Part shown: one piece after another, positions 8,781 through 16,061 of the stretch | Layout: every line of letters starts with the position of its first letter | Numbering within the stretch: position 1 is the first letter of the stretch | DNA from: CAILQE01 sp036745415 | Lineage (GTDB): Bacteria > Patescibacteriota > Saccharimonadia > Saccharimonadales > UBA4665 | Assembly: GCA_036745415.1 (NCBI GenBank) | Contig: DAIOGF010000002.1 | Coordinates: 146,017-210,016, forward strand | DNA: 64,000 bases | Reading direction: 5' to 3' | Translations under genes and position numbers: made by a program | Notes under the pieces: generated by a model | The model's input: the letters and a program-made list of their open reading frames with translations, nothing else | Told to the model about the DNA's origin: nothing | Databases searched by the model: none

Positions 8781-8786
8781 TATCAT
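8781..8786 (+). promoter_or_regulatory. -10 box for a leaderless helicase mRNA
   Basis: TATCAT (5 of 6 to consensus) ends exactly 6 nt before the ATG at 8793, the spacing expected if transcription starts on the A of the start codon. Confidence 0.5.
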
Positions 8787-8792
8787 GCCTCT

Positions 8793-9986
8793 ATGAGGCA
8801 AGTTAGGGCTCTAGAATTAATGCAGTCTGGTAGAAATATATTCCTTACAGGACCTCCTGGAAGTGGTAAGACATATGTATTAAACAAATATATCAATTAC
8901 GCCCATAAAAATGGCCTAAGAGTAGCTACAACAGCTTCTACTGGCATTGCCGCAACACATGTAAATGGTCAGACTATACATTCATGGTCGGGTTTTGCAA
9001 ATAAGTATATTAGCGAAGATCAAAAATTAGCCATAAAGAGTGCTGACATATTAATAATTGATGAAGTATCTATGCTTAGTGCAGAAGATTTTGAAAAGAT
9101 TAATAATTCAATTAAAAAATTCTCACACAAAGAAGAAGTATTTGGCGGCAAGCAAATAATTCTAGTAGGGGATTTTTTTCAGCTTCCACCAGTAGTTAAG
9201 CGGGGCAGGCCTAAATTTATTTTTGAATCAAAAAGCTTCAAGCAATTAAATCTAAGTGTGTGTTACTTAAACGAACAGCATCGCCAAAAAGAATCTGATC
9301 AACTCATTAATATTTTAATGGCAATTAGAACTAGGAACGTGCAACTAAGCACAATTAATACTCTGAATAAAAAAGTTGTTCATTATTTTCCTAATGATTT
9401 TATAAAATTATACTCTCACAACTATGACGTTAACAGATTGAATATGCTCAAAAATGATCAAATTGATTCTAGATGGTTAAGGTATAGCAAGAGTTATGTA
9501 GGAGAACATAGACTTATAGACAACTATAAGAACGAGGTGAATAGCCCAGAATCAATTACTCTTAAAGTAGGATCGAGAGTAATGTTCTGCGTTAATAGTC
9601 CTAAGTCAGGATATTTTAATGGCACTACCGGGGTAGTTGTGGATTTCAAGAACTTTATGCCTGTAGTTAGAACTGATGACCTAAAATATATATTTGTTAA
9701 TTGGCATGAAAGTGAATTTGAAAATGGAAAACTTAAGATAAAATACATGCCCATAAAACATTCATGGGCTTTATCTATTCATAAGAGCCAAGGAATGAGT
9801 TTAGATAGGGCTGAAATCGATCTTAGTAATGCGTTTACTCCAGGAATGGGATATGTTGCCTTATCTAGACTTAGAAGTTTCGATGGTTTAGTTCTAAAGG
9901 GTTTTAATAAGATGAGTTTAGAGGTGAGTGATGAGGCTTTTAATTTTGATACTGAGCTTAAAAGATTAAGTAACCTTAATAATTAA
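8793..9986 (+). CDS. PIF1/RecD2-like superfamily 1 DNA helicase
   Basis: A 397-residue SF1B helicase of the PIF1 group, which unwinds 5'-to-3' and resolves stalled forks or G-quadruplexes. Walker A is TGPPGSGKT near residue 20. Motif Ia is TASTGIAATHVNGQTIHSW, Walker B LIIDEVSMLSA, motif III ILVGDFFQLPPV. The C-terminal UvrD_C_2 module has HSWALSIHKSQGMSLDRAEI and YVALSRLRSFDGL. There is no accessory domain. The first ATG (8784) is out of frame; the start at 8793 is supported by TATCAT 6 nt upstream. PIF1-like enzymes are common in CPR genomes. Confidence 0.9.
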   Translation: MRQVRALELMQSGRNIFLTGPPGSGKTYVLNKYINYAHKNGLRVATTASTGIAATHVNGQTIHSWSGFANKYISEDQKLAIKSADILIIDEVSMLSAEDFEKINNSIKKFSHKEEVFGGKQIILVGDFFQLPPVVKRGRPKFIFESKSFKQLNLSVCYLNEQHRQKESDQLINILMAIRTRNVQLSTINTLNKKVVHYFPNDFIKLYSHNYDVNRLNMLKNDQIDSRWLRYSKSYVGEHRLIDNYKNEVNSPESITLKVGSRVMFCVNSPKSGYFNGTTGVVVDFKNFMPVVRTDDLKYIFVNWHESEFENGKLKIKYMPIKHSWALSIHKSQGMSLDRAEIDLSNAFTPGMGYVALSRLRSFDGLVLKGFNKMSLEVSDEAFNFDTELKRLSNLNN

Positions 9987-9994
9987 GCTCATAC

Positions 9995-10003
9995 TGGTAT
10001 AAT
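9995..10003 (+). promoter_or_regulatory. Extended -10 promoter for the NYN gene
   Basis: TGG followed by TATAAT (9998-10003) is an extended -10. The start codon at 10014 is 10 nt downstream, leaving a leader of about 4 nt. Confidence 0.6.
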
Positions 10004-10013
10004 AGATATATTA

Positions 10014-10577
10014 ATGAAGAAATTTAAAAGATTTAATAAAAAACAAAAAGTATACGCCTTTATAGATAGTCAAAATCTTAATCTTGGAACTCAAAGGATG
10101 GGTTGGAAGATGGACTGGAAGAAATTTAGGCAATTTCTTACAGATAAATATGGCGTTGAAAAAGCCATAATGTTTATTGGATATATGCCCGAAAATGAAT
10201 CCTTATATGAGTTTATGCATAGTCTAGGATTTTTGGTTTACCTTAAGCCGACAGTTGAATCAGTTAACGTTATAAAGAATCCAGCTGGAGATCCAAATGG
10301 AGATACTACTACTAAAACTGTAGTAAAAGGAAATGTCGATACAGACATAGTTCTAACTGTTATGAAGGAAATGCCAAATTACAATAAAGCAATAATAGTT
10401 AGTGGAGACGGAGATTTTTACAGTTTAATAGAATACTTGTCGGAGAAAAATAAGTTACTTCATATTATTTCTCCAAACTGGAAGTATTCAACTCTACTGA
10501 AGCCTTTTGAAAAATACATAGTTAATTTAGATAACTTTAAAAAAGAGCTTAGATATAGATCAAACAACCATAGATAA
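10014..10577 (+). CDS. NYN/LabA-like PIN-fold nuclease
   Basis: A 187-residue NYN domain protein (DUF88/LabA family), PIN-fold RNases that use clustered acidic residues and a metal ion. The N-terminal strand YAFIDSQNLNLG supplies the first Asp. GNVDTDIVLTVM and IIVSGDGDFYSLIEYL supply the next acidic residues in the expected spacing. Highly basic N-terminus (KKFKRFNKKQK) suits nucleic-acid binding. The RNA target is unknown. Single gene with its own extended -10 promoter. Confidence 0.85.
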   Translation: MKKFKRFNKKQKVYAFIDSQNLNLGTQRMGWKMDWKKFRQFLTDKYGVEKAIMFIGYMPENESLYEFMHSLGFLVYLKPTVESVNVIKNPAGDPNGDTTTKTVVKGNVDTDIVLTVMKEMPNYNKAIIVSGDGDFYSLIEYLSEKNKLLHIISPNWKYSTLLKPFEKYIVNLDNFKKELRYRSNNHR

Positions 10578-10589
10578 ACATAAGCATTA

Positions 10590-10618
10590 TTGACATTTTG
10601 TCTATTTTCTGCTAATAT
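10590..10618 (+). promoter_or_regulatory. Near-consensus sigma70 promoter
   Basis: A perfect -35 TTGACA (10590-10595), a 17-nt spacer ending in TGC, and -10 TAATAT (10613-10618). The TGC makes it also an extended -10. Predicted start near 10625, four nt before ATG 10629, which rules out starts at 10590 (TTG, inside the -35) and 10620 for the next gene. Confidence 0.8.
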
Positions 10619-10628
10619 AATGCTTAAT

Positions 10629-10904
10629 ATGATAGAAACAAAAAATAAAATTAAAAATAGCTTCATCAAAAACGAAATCGGTTTTTATGCAATGGCAGCA
10701 GCCTCATTATTTGGTGTAATGGAAATGCCAGCTCATTATCTAAGAGATAATTTATTACCAGTTGCAAAGATCGCAGTTGCAGAAACGGTTACTCATAGAG
10801 ATTCAGTTCCTACTCCAATTCAAAGAGAGAAGGCGGAAACTGGGGCGGAATTCGTTAGTTATTCCGAAAGTCAGAGAACTCCAGGTAGAACCGGAAACGT
10901 CTAA
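10629..10904 (+). CDS. Small membrane-associated hypothetical protein
   Basis: About 91 residues from the ATG at 10629. A basic N-terminus (ETKNKIKNSFIKNE) precedes one weak hydrophobic segment (GFYAMAAASLFGVM) and a Thr/Glu/Arg-rich polar tail (ESQRTPGRTGNV). I do not recognise the family. It has one of the strongest promoters in the window and a strong terminator at 10932-10975, so it is a monocistronic, probably highly expressed unit just upstream of the mraZ control region. Confidence 0.6.
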   Translation: MIETKNKIKNSFIKNEIGFYAMAAASLFGVMEMPAHYLRDNLLPVAKIAVAETVTHRDSVPTPIQREKAETGAEFVSYSESQRTPGRTGNV

Positions 10905-10907
10905 ACT

Positions 10908-10916
10908 TTATCCACA
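10908..10916 (+). other. DnaA box
   Basis: TTATCCACA is a perfect match to the consensus DnaA box, 4 nt after the preceding stop codon. A second box in opposite orientation lies at 10977-10985. Confidence 0.5.
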
Positions 10917-10931
10917 TAGTATGATCGCAAT

Positions 10932-10975
10932 AAAAACGTCTTTAACAGATTAGAAAGAGGCGTTTTTTTATTTTT
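10932..10975 (+). terminator. Rho-independent terminator
   Basis: Stem AAAAACG/CGTTTTT plus TCTTT/AAAGA with a two-base bulge, followed by a run of T's (10963-10969 and 10971-10975). It ends the small gene at 10629. Confidence 0.8.
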
Positions 10976-10976
10976 C

Positions 10977-10985
10977 TGTGGAAAA
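10977..10985 (-). other. DnaA box variant
   Basis: TGTGGAAAA, whose reverse complement TTTTCCACA fits the TTWTNCACA consensus. With the box at 10908 it brackets the terminator upstream of mraZ. Confidence 0.35.
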
Positions 10986-11028
10986 GTACCGTAAGCGATA
11001 TCTTAATATTAGATATATTGCTATTGCA

Positions 11029-11074
11029 GTGGGTAATCGTGGGTAGTATGCTCTATGTAGTGGGTAAAAGTGGG
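11029..11074 (+). promoter_or_regulatory. MraZ operator (four GTGGG repeats)
   Basis: GTGGG occurs at 11029, 11039, 11060 and 11070, each followed by TA. The 10-bp pairs are separated by 21 bp, so all four lie on one face of the helix. MraZ is known to bind GTGG-type direct repeats with 5-nt spacers upstream of its own operon, so autoregulation is expected. Confidence 0.8.
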
Positions 11075-11126
11075 TAACACAAATAAGTTACTCCTTAAGT
11101 AAAATAAAAACCACTATTAAAAAGGG

Positions 11127-11486
11127 ATGGCAACAATAGATTACTTCGAAAGGAAGCTTGACGACAAAAGGCGGTTAACCATACCGACCGAGTTGAGAGC
11201 AGAATTCGCAAGTGGCGTAGTTGTCACAAGAGGTTTTAAAAACTATCTTCACGTATATCCAAAATCGATATGGGAAAGAGAAGTTGAACCTCAACTGATT
11301 GGCAATATTCTCGATGAGAGAACTGCTGATCTAAACGTACAATTTCGAAGCGGCAAGATAGAAGGCCAGATCGATATGAAGCAAGGACGTTTCAGTATCG
11401 AGCAGCACTTACTTGATTACGCAGAGATAAAAAAAGACGTTATAGCGATTAGGGCCGGTAGATACTGGCGTGTAATGGCTAAGTAA
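11127..11486 (+). CDS. mraZ: Transcriptional regulator MraZ
   Basis: MraZ is an AbrB-fold regulator that forms rings and represses the division and cell-wall (dcw) cluster. The N-terminal half has the family pattern ERKLDDKRRLTIPTELRAEF. The second AbrB repeat is DMKQGRFSIEQHLLDYAEI. At 119 residues it is slightly short of the usual 140-150. The ATG follows AAAAAGGG with no spacer, so that purine run cannot act as a normal Shine-Dalgarno. Possible -10 boxes are TAAAAT at 11100-11105 or TATTAA at 11115-11120. The operator repeats lie 50-100 bp upstream. First gene of the dcw cluster. Confidence 0.9.
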   Translation: MATIDYFERKLDDKRRLTIPTELRAEFASGVVVTRGFKNYLHVYPKSIWEREVEPQLIGNILDERTADLNVQFRSGKIEGQIDMKQGRFSIEQHLLDYAEIKKDVIAIRAGRYWRVMAK

Positions 11487-11763
11487 AAGTACATTAACAA
11501 AATAATTTGAGAAAACGGTTAGTTATATCCCTCGAGATTAGCTAACTGGCGGTCAGCAAGTGGAACCGGATAGGATACCACTCTAAAAAACCTAGTACAT
11601 TTTTAAAAACACCTCCCAAAACTCCACCTCACACATAAGTCTCTCAAATAAGTAGATCGAAGTTTAAAGATTTCTCCCCGATTTCTTTATCGAACTTCAT
11701 TAGATTTATTTATTTAAACAAAAACAAAAACAACAAAAAAACAAAAAGCTGATTGCTAGTTAG
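11487..11763 (+). ncRNA. Structured intergenic leader upstream of rsmH
   Basis: A 277-nt gap with three clear hairpins. H1: 11518-11525 with 11539-11546 (8 bp with one G-U). H2: AGTGG 11559-11563 with CCACT 11578-11582, plus an inner CC/GG pair. H3: GAAGTT 11659-11664 with AACTTC 11693-11698 and AAAGA 11666-11670 with TCTTT 11684-11688, with a C-rich loop containing CTCCCC. The end (11701-11757) is an unstructured A-rich tract. It may be a 5' UTR regulating rsmH. The C-rich loop recalls the actinobacterial mraW RNA motif, but homology is untested. Confidence 0.5.
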
Positions 11764-12702
11764 GTGACCTTGAAAAAACAAAAACAAGAAAATATGCACC
11801 AAAACAAAAACACAAATCAAATTCATCAACCAGTACTATTAAATGAAGTTCTAGAAGTGCTCGCACCTCAAAAAGGTGAGAACTACCTAGATCTTACTGC
11901 TGGATATGGTGGGCACGCATCCAAAGTATTAAGTCTTACAGGTAATATCGAAGATTCAGTATTAGTAGATCGTGACTCAACATCTATTAAAGAGTTAAAC
12001 GAAATCTTTAAGGGTGAGAAAGTTAAAATCGTAAATAACGATTTTTATAATGCGAGTAAAGATTTGTTAGCTGAGAATCAGAAATTCGATCTGATATTAG
12101 CAGATTTAGGCGTATCGTCACTGCACCTTAACGAGGTAAACCGCGGGTTTTCTATTCAGCAAAATGGTCCACTTGATATGAGAATGGATCAGAGCCAAAA
12201 ACTTACAGCTGAATATATATTAAATAATTACTCTGAGCATGAGATTTCTAAAATCTTAAGCGAATATGGAGAAGAGCCTAAAGCCAAACAAATAGCGAGA
12301 GTTATTGTTGAGAGTAGGCCTCTAGAAAACACAGAGCAATTAGCTGAAATTGCTAAGAAGGTATGGCGTGGATACAGTAAAACGCATCCAGCGACCAGAA
12401 CTTTCCAGGCAATAAGAATCGCTGTAAATGACGAACTGACTTTAGTGAAAGAAAGTTTGCCTTTATGGATGAGTCTATTAAAACCCGGAGGAAGATTGGC
12501 GATTATATCTTTCCATAGTTTGGAAGATCGCTTAGTAAAGAATTTCTTTCAAGAACATGGAGGAGATAATTACGATAGTGAACTTAGATTAATTTCCAAA
12601 AAACCAATAATTCCTTCAACCGATGAAATAGTTAATAATCCGCGAGCAAGAAGTGCTAAACTTCGAGCCGCAGTGAAAATAAAAATAAAGGAAGGGAACT
12701 AA
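11764..12702 (+). CDS. rsmH: 16S rRNA m4C1402 methyltransferase RsmH
   Basis: Methylates N4 of C1402 in 16S rRNA (also called MraW). The conserved start of the fold is HQPVLLNEVLEVL, then the SAM motif DLTAGYGGHASKVL, the acidic VDRDSTSI, LADLGVSSLHL, GPLDMRMDQS and FHSLEDRLVKNFF. The GTG at 11764 gives 312 residues. ATG 11794 gives 302 and places the start closer to the family norm; neither has a good Shine-Dalgarno. Followed by a 19-codon ORF and two hairpins before the ftsL-like gene. Confidence 0.96.
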   Translation: MTLKKQKQENMHQNKNTNQIHQPVLLNEVLEVLAPQKGENYLDLTAGYGGHASKVLSLTGNIEDSVLVDRDSTSIKELNEIFKGEKVKIVNNDFYNASKDLLAENQKFDLILADLGVSSLHLNEVNRGFSIQQNGPLDMRMDQSQKLTAEYILNNYSEHEISKILSEYGEEPKAKQIARVIVESRPLENTEQLAEIAKKVWRGYSKTHPATRTFQAIRIAVNDELTLVKESLPLWMSLLKPGGRLAIISFHSLEDRLVKNFFQEHGGDNYDSELRLISKKPIIPSTDEIVNNPRARSAKLRAAVKIKIKEGN

Positions 12703-12703
12703 T

Positions 12704-12763
12704 ATGCCAATACAGGTAAAAGATAGATCCCGAGCGTATAAGGTTACCGTAAGGGTAAAATAA
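12704..12763 (+). CDS. Putative 19-residue basic peptide between rsmH and ftsL
   Basis: ATG 12704 lies 1 nt after the rsmH stop and has the best Shine-Dalgarno in the cluster (GGAAGGG at 12690-12696, 7-nt spacing). The product would be MPIQVKDRSRAYKVTVRVK, with 7 basic residues. Its stop codon is the first triplet of an inverted-repeat arm (12761-12770), so ribosome movement would disrupt that hairpin. A leader peptide or small protein is possible, but I recognise no family. Confidence 0.4.
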   Translation: MPIQVKDRSRAYKVTVRVK

Positions 12764-12807
12764 CCTTATAAAAAAACAAAAGCTTAGCCCATTCATTTGG
12801 GCTAAGC
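12737..12807 (+). repeat. Two tandem perfect hairpins
   Basis: TATAAGGTTA 12737-12746 pairs with TAACCTTATA 12761-12770. GCTTAGCCCA 12782-12791 pairs with TGGGCTAAGC 12798-12807 (6-nt loop). The second is not followed by T's on the plus strand, so it is not a simple plus-strand terminator. It could be an RNA processing or stability element, or weakly terminate antisense transcription. Confidence 0.6.
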
Positions 12808-12835
12808 ACCAAAAATAAAAAGGAAATAAAAATAA

Positions 12836-13183
12836 ATGACATACTCAAGCAGTATAGCCGCAAACCGAAACAGATACAGTGCGAAGAATCAGAACTCCGT
12901 TAGTTTTGCAGTAGCAAGACCTAAGACCGGTCCAATCAGTAACACAATCATTCTAATAGTATTAGCTTGTCTACTTGGACTTTTATATTTAACTCAAGTA
13001 ACTAAAACTAACTCTTATGGTTATCAAATTAATAGTCTGCAAAATAGCCAATCAAAGCTTCAGTCTCAGAAAGAAGACTTAGAGGTAGCTTCAGCAAGAC
13101 TACAGTCTCTTAAGAGAGTTCAGGATAGTAGTAATTCTAAAAATATGGTTGCGGTAACTCCAACTGCGACAGTAACTCAGTAG
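12836..13183 (+). CDS. FtsL-like division protein
   Basis: A 115-residue bitopic protein: cytoplasmic Arg/Asn/Ser-rich N-terminus of about 40 residues, one membrane segment (TIILIVLACLLGLLYL), then a coiled-coil segment with heptad pattern (INSLQNSQSKLQSQKEDLEV) and a Thr/Val tail. Position between rsmH and ftsI and this topology match FtsL/FtsB-type divisome proteins, which recruit and activate FtsW/FtsI. Sequence similarity in this family is always weak, so the call rests on context. AAAGG about 12 nt upstream of the ATG. Confidence 0.7.
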   Translation: MTYSSSIAANRNRYSAKNQNSVSFAVARPKTGPISNTIILIVLACLLGLLYLTQVTKTNSYGYQINSLQNSQSKLQSQKEDLEVASARLQSLKRVQDSSNSKNMVAVTPTATVTQ

Positions 13184-13206
13184 TCCAAAAAATAAACAGA
13201 TTAGCG

Positions 13207-13212
13207 TATAAT
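13207..13212 (+). promoter_or_regulatory. -10 box giving a leaderless ftsI mRNA
   Basis: TATAAT ends 7 nt before ATG 13220, inside the dcw cluster, which suggests an internal promoter separate from that of mraZ. Confidence 0.6.
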
Positions 13213-13219
13213 TAAGCTA

Positions 13220-14989
13220 ATGTTTGATTCCGACCTAAAAAAACAAATAGTTTCCAATAAAAGAATCAATGTAACCTATGGTCTTATTATTGTCCTTTTT
13301 AGTATTTTTCTTCTAAGACTTTTTTATATACAAGTTATTCAATATAGCAACTACAAAGCTGCAGCATTAGATGATCAACTAAAACAATATGATATTCCGG
13401 CCCGTAGAGGACAGATTAATATTATGGACGGTAGCTCCGTTGTTCCTTTAGTTCTAAATCAAACTCTATACACGGTTTATGCGGATCCAACATTCATTAA
13501 GAATTCTTCGGATGTTTCATCTAAAATTGCCCCAATTCTAAACAAGAATCAAGCAGATATTAATGATCTTTTACAGACCAAAAATACTAGATATGTAGTA
13601 CTTGCTAAGAAGGTTTCAGCAGATCAGAATAAAAGTCTATTAGACCTTAAGATTCCTGGAGTAGGCTCAACTGCACAATCTTATAGAATTTATCCGCAGG
13701 GAAGTCTTGCCTCACAATTACTTGGCTTCGTTGATGATAACGGCGTCGGTCAATATGGAATAGAGCAGGCTCTGAATCCTCAGCTAAATGGCAAGGACGG
13801 AAAGTTTAAGGCAGTTACAGATATTAACGGAGTTCCATTAGCTTCATCAAGTTCGAATGTCTTATCTCCACCTCAAAATGGTGATACCGTAAATCTTTCT
13901 ATTGATCTTGGAATGCAATCTCAAATGGAGCAAATCTTGGCAAATGAATACAAGAAAACAAACTCGAAGGGAATTAGTGCAATAATTATGGATCCATACA
14001 ATGGGCAAATTAAGGCAATGGCTAATTTCCCAACTTATGATCCTACTAATATTCAAAATACTGATCCTTCATTATTCCAGAATGCAGCAGTAGCTAATGC
14101 TATTGAGCCAGGCTCTACCATGAAGCTCCTTACAGCGGCTTCAGCTCTTGATCAAGGTATTGTTACTCCTGATACGACTTATTATGACCCCGCCCAATGG
14201 AATGTTGACGGAAGTATTATTAAAAACGTTGAAGTTGATGGTGGCGCAAGACAACAAAGTGTTGCTACGATTTTGTCTTTATCTTTAAATACTGGAGCTG
14301 TGTGGCTTCTCATGCAGATGGGTGGAGGTCAATTGAGCGATAAGTCTATTACGGCTTGGCACGATTACCTAGTTAAGCATTATCATTTTGGTCAATATAC
14401 AAACATAGAACAGGGATATGAATCTACGGGGTATATTCCAGCCGAAAACTTTTCAGATTCTTCAATAATGCTGACTTATGCAACTACATCATTCGGTCAG
14501 TCTTTGACAGTTACAGATCTACAAATGGCCGATGCTGTTTCCAGCTTAGTTAACGGTGGAACTATTTATCAACCTACTTTAGTAGATAGCTTAAAGGACT
14601 CCAATGGTAATGTAACTAAAAATAAGCCAAAGATTATTCAGAAAAATGCAGTAAGTAAAAAAGTGTCTGACGAGATGATTCCATTGATGGAAAATATTAC
14701 AAAGACTGCCGCTTTGTCTTATTCGTTCGTAAACTTCAGCTCGGATTATTCAGTAGGTGGAAAAACTGGAACGGCTCAGGTATCTGAAAACGGTAGTTAT
14801 CTATCTAATATTTACAATGGTACATATATGGGATTTGTGGGCGGAGATAAGCCCCAGTATGTTATTGCAATATTTAATATTAAACCAGTTGTTCCAGGAT
14901 TTGCTGGTCCGCTTGGAGGAATGCCTGTTTTCGCTGATTTAGCTCACATGTTAATAAATGAAGGGTATGTACAACCTAAAACAAAATAG
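13220..14989 (+). CDS. ftsI: Penicillin-binding protein, FtsI/PBP2-type transpeptidase
   Basis: A class B PBP that crosslinks septal peptidoglycan with the FtsW polymerase. It has a short cytoplasmic tail, one membrane helix (LIIVLFSIFLLRLFYIQVI), a pedestal domain beginning PARRGQI, and the transpeptidase domain. The active site is complete: SxxK at S299-T-M-K302, SxN at S355-L-N357, KTG at K515-T-G517. 589 residues is the normal size. No PASTA domains. Upstream TATAAT suggests a leaderless transcript. Confidence 0.92.
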   Translation: MFDSDLKKQIVSNKRINVTYGLIIVLFSIFLLRLFYIQVIQYSNYKAAALDDQLKQYDIPARRGQINIMDGSSVVPLVLNQTLYTVYADPTFIKNSSDVSSKIAPILNKNQADINDLLQTKNTRYVVLAKKVSADQNKSLLDLKIPGVGSTAQSYRIYPQGSLASQLLGFVDDNGVGQYGIEQALNPQLNGKDGKFKAVTDINGVPLASSSSNVLSPPQNGDTVNLSIDLGMQSQMEQILANEYKKTNSKGISAIIMDPYNGQIKAMANFPTYDPTNIQNTDPSLFQNAAVANAIEPGSTMKLLTAASALDQGIVTPDTTYYDPAQWNVDGSIIKNVEVDGGARQQSVATILSLSLNTGAVWLLMQMGGGQLSDKSITAWHDYLVKHYHFGQYTNIEQGYESTGYIPAENFSDSSIMLTYATTSFGQSLTVTDLQMADAVSSLVNGGTIYQPTLVDSLKDSNGNVTKNKPKIIQKNAVSKKVSDEMIPLMENITKTAALSYSFVNFSSDYSVGGKTGTAQVSENGSYLSNIYNGTYMGFVGGDKPQYVIAIFNIKPVVPGFAGPLGGMPVFADLAHMLINEGYVQPKTK

Positions 14990-14992
14990 TAG

Positions 14993-14998
14993 TATAAT
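14993..14998 (+). promoter_or_regulatory. -10 box upstream of mraY
   Basis: TATAAT between ftsI and mraY. Predicted leader of about 11 nt (A/T only, no Shine-Dalgarno) before ATG 15016. Confidence 0.45.
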
Positions 14999-15015
14999 TA
15001 AAAAAGATTTTTAAA

Positions 15016-16059
15016 ATGCAAAACACAATACACATTTCAGTCCCATATGATTCTCTGGTAAAAATTTTACTACTCGGTTTAGTTTCATTTGTTCTAAGTA
15101 TGGCTATAACCCCAATATTTACTTATTTGGCGTATAGATATAAATGGTGGAAGAAGCCAAGAACCGATGCTTGGTCTGGCGGAAAAGCAACAGTATATGC
15201 GAGTCTGCATGCAGAGAAGCATAAAAATAATATTCCAAACATGGCTGGATTAATTTTCGTTCTTAGTACTCTTATTGTTACCTTGGCCGTTAACTTACAA
15301 CGAAGTCAGACTTGGCTGCCACTTGCTGGTATGGTTGGAGCTGCACTAATTGGCCTAGCTGATGATGTTATGAATATAAGAGGATTAAATAAGAAGATTG
15401 CAGGAATGCAGGCCTTTGCTAAATTCTTCCTTTACTCAATGGTTGCAGTAGTAGGTGGATGGTGGTTCTATTCAAAGCTAGGAGTTCATACAATATATCT
15501 GCCTTACTTCCATAATATAAGTGTCGGATGGGCTATTATTCCAATTTTCTGGTTGGTAGTTGTTTCTACTGCTAACTCTGTAAACATTACTGATGGATTA
15601 GACGGTCTAGCCGGTGGATTATTATCTATATCGTTCATTTCATACACATTCATTTCAATAGTTGAATCTAAGTACGCCTTAGCTGCATTTTGTATAACAA
15701 TCGTAGGTGCTTTGATGAGTTACACCTGGTTTAATATTCACCCGGCAAGATTCTTTATGGGTGACGTAGGTGCATTTGCTATGGGTACAGCCTTAGGTTT
15801 TGTGGCAATGCAGACAAACACTATTTATGTTCTACCATTCATTGGATTAGTTTATATTTTCGAAACAGGATCTGTAATTATTAATAGACTTTCTAAGAAG
15901 TTAAGAAATGGTAAAAAAGTATTTCTTTCTTCTCCAATACACCATCATTTTGAAGCAAAAGGTTGGCCTGAGACTAAAGTTACTATGCGTTTTTGGATTT
16001 TAGGACAAGCTGCAAGTATTCTTGGTCTGATGATATTTCTTCTCGGTAAAGGATTTTAA
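15016..16059 (+). CDS. mraY: Phospho-N-acetylmuramoyl-pentapeptide transferase
   Basis: Makes lipid I by moving phospho-MurNAc-pentapeptide from UDP to undecaprenyl phosphate at the inner membrane. About ten membrane helices in 347 residues. Diagnostic motifs are the aspartate pair LADDVMNIRG, NITDGLDGLAGG, FMGDVGAFAMG and the late HHHFEAKGWPETKV. The RPKTD-like stretch after helix 1 appears as WKKPRTDAW. Followed after 2 nt by ftsW. Confidence 0.96.
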   Translation: MQNTIHISVPYDSLVKILLLGLVSFVLSMAITPIFTYLAYRYKWWKKPRTDAWSGGKATVYASLHAEKHKNNIPNMAGLIFVLSTLIVTLAVNLQRSQTWLPLAGMVGAALIGLADDVMNIRGLNKKIAGMQAFAKFFLYSMVAVVGGWWFYSKLGVHTIYLPYFHNISVGWAIIPIFWLVVVSTANSVNITDGLDGLAGGLLSISFISYTFISIVESKYALAAFCITIVGALMSYTWFNIHPARFFMGDVGAFAMGTALGFVAMQTNTIYVLPFIGLVYIFETGSVIINRLSKKLRNGKKVFLSSPIHHHFEAKGWPETKVTMRFWILGQAASILGLMIFLLGKGF

Positions 16060-16061
16060 CC

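Noticed and set aside
10762..10953. 63-residue plus-strand ORF overlapping the small gene and terminator
   Set aside because: It runs through the terminator-proximal region in another frame and lacks a start signal; the 10629 frame has the promoter.
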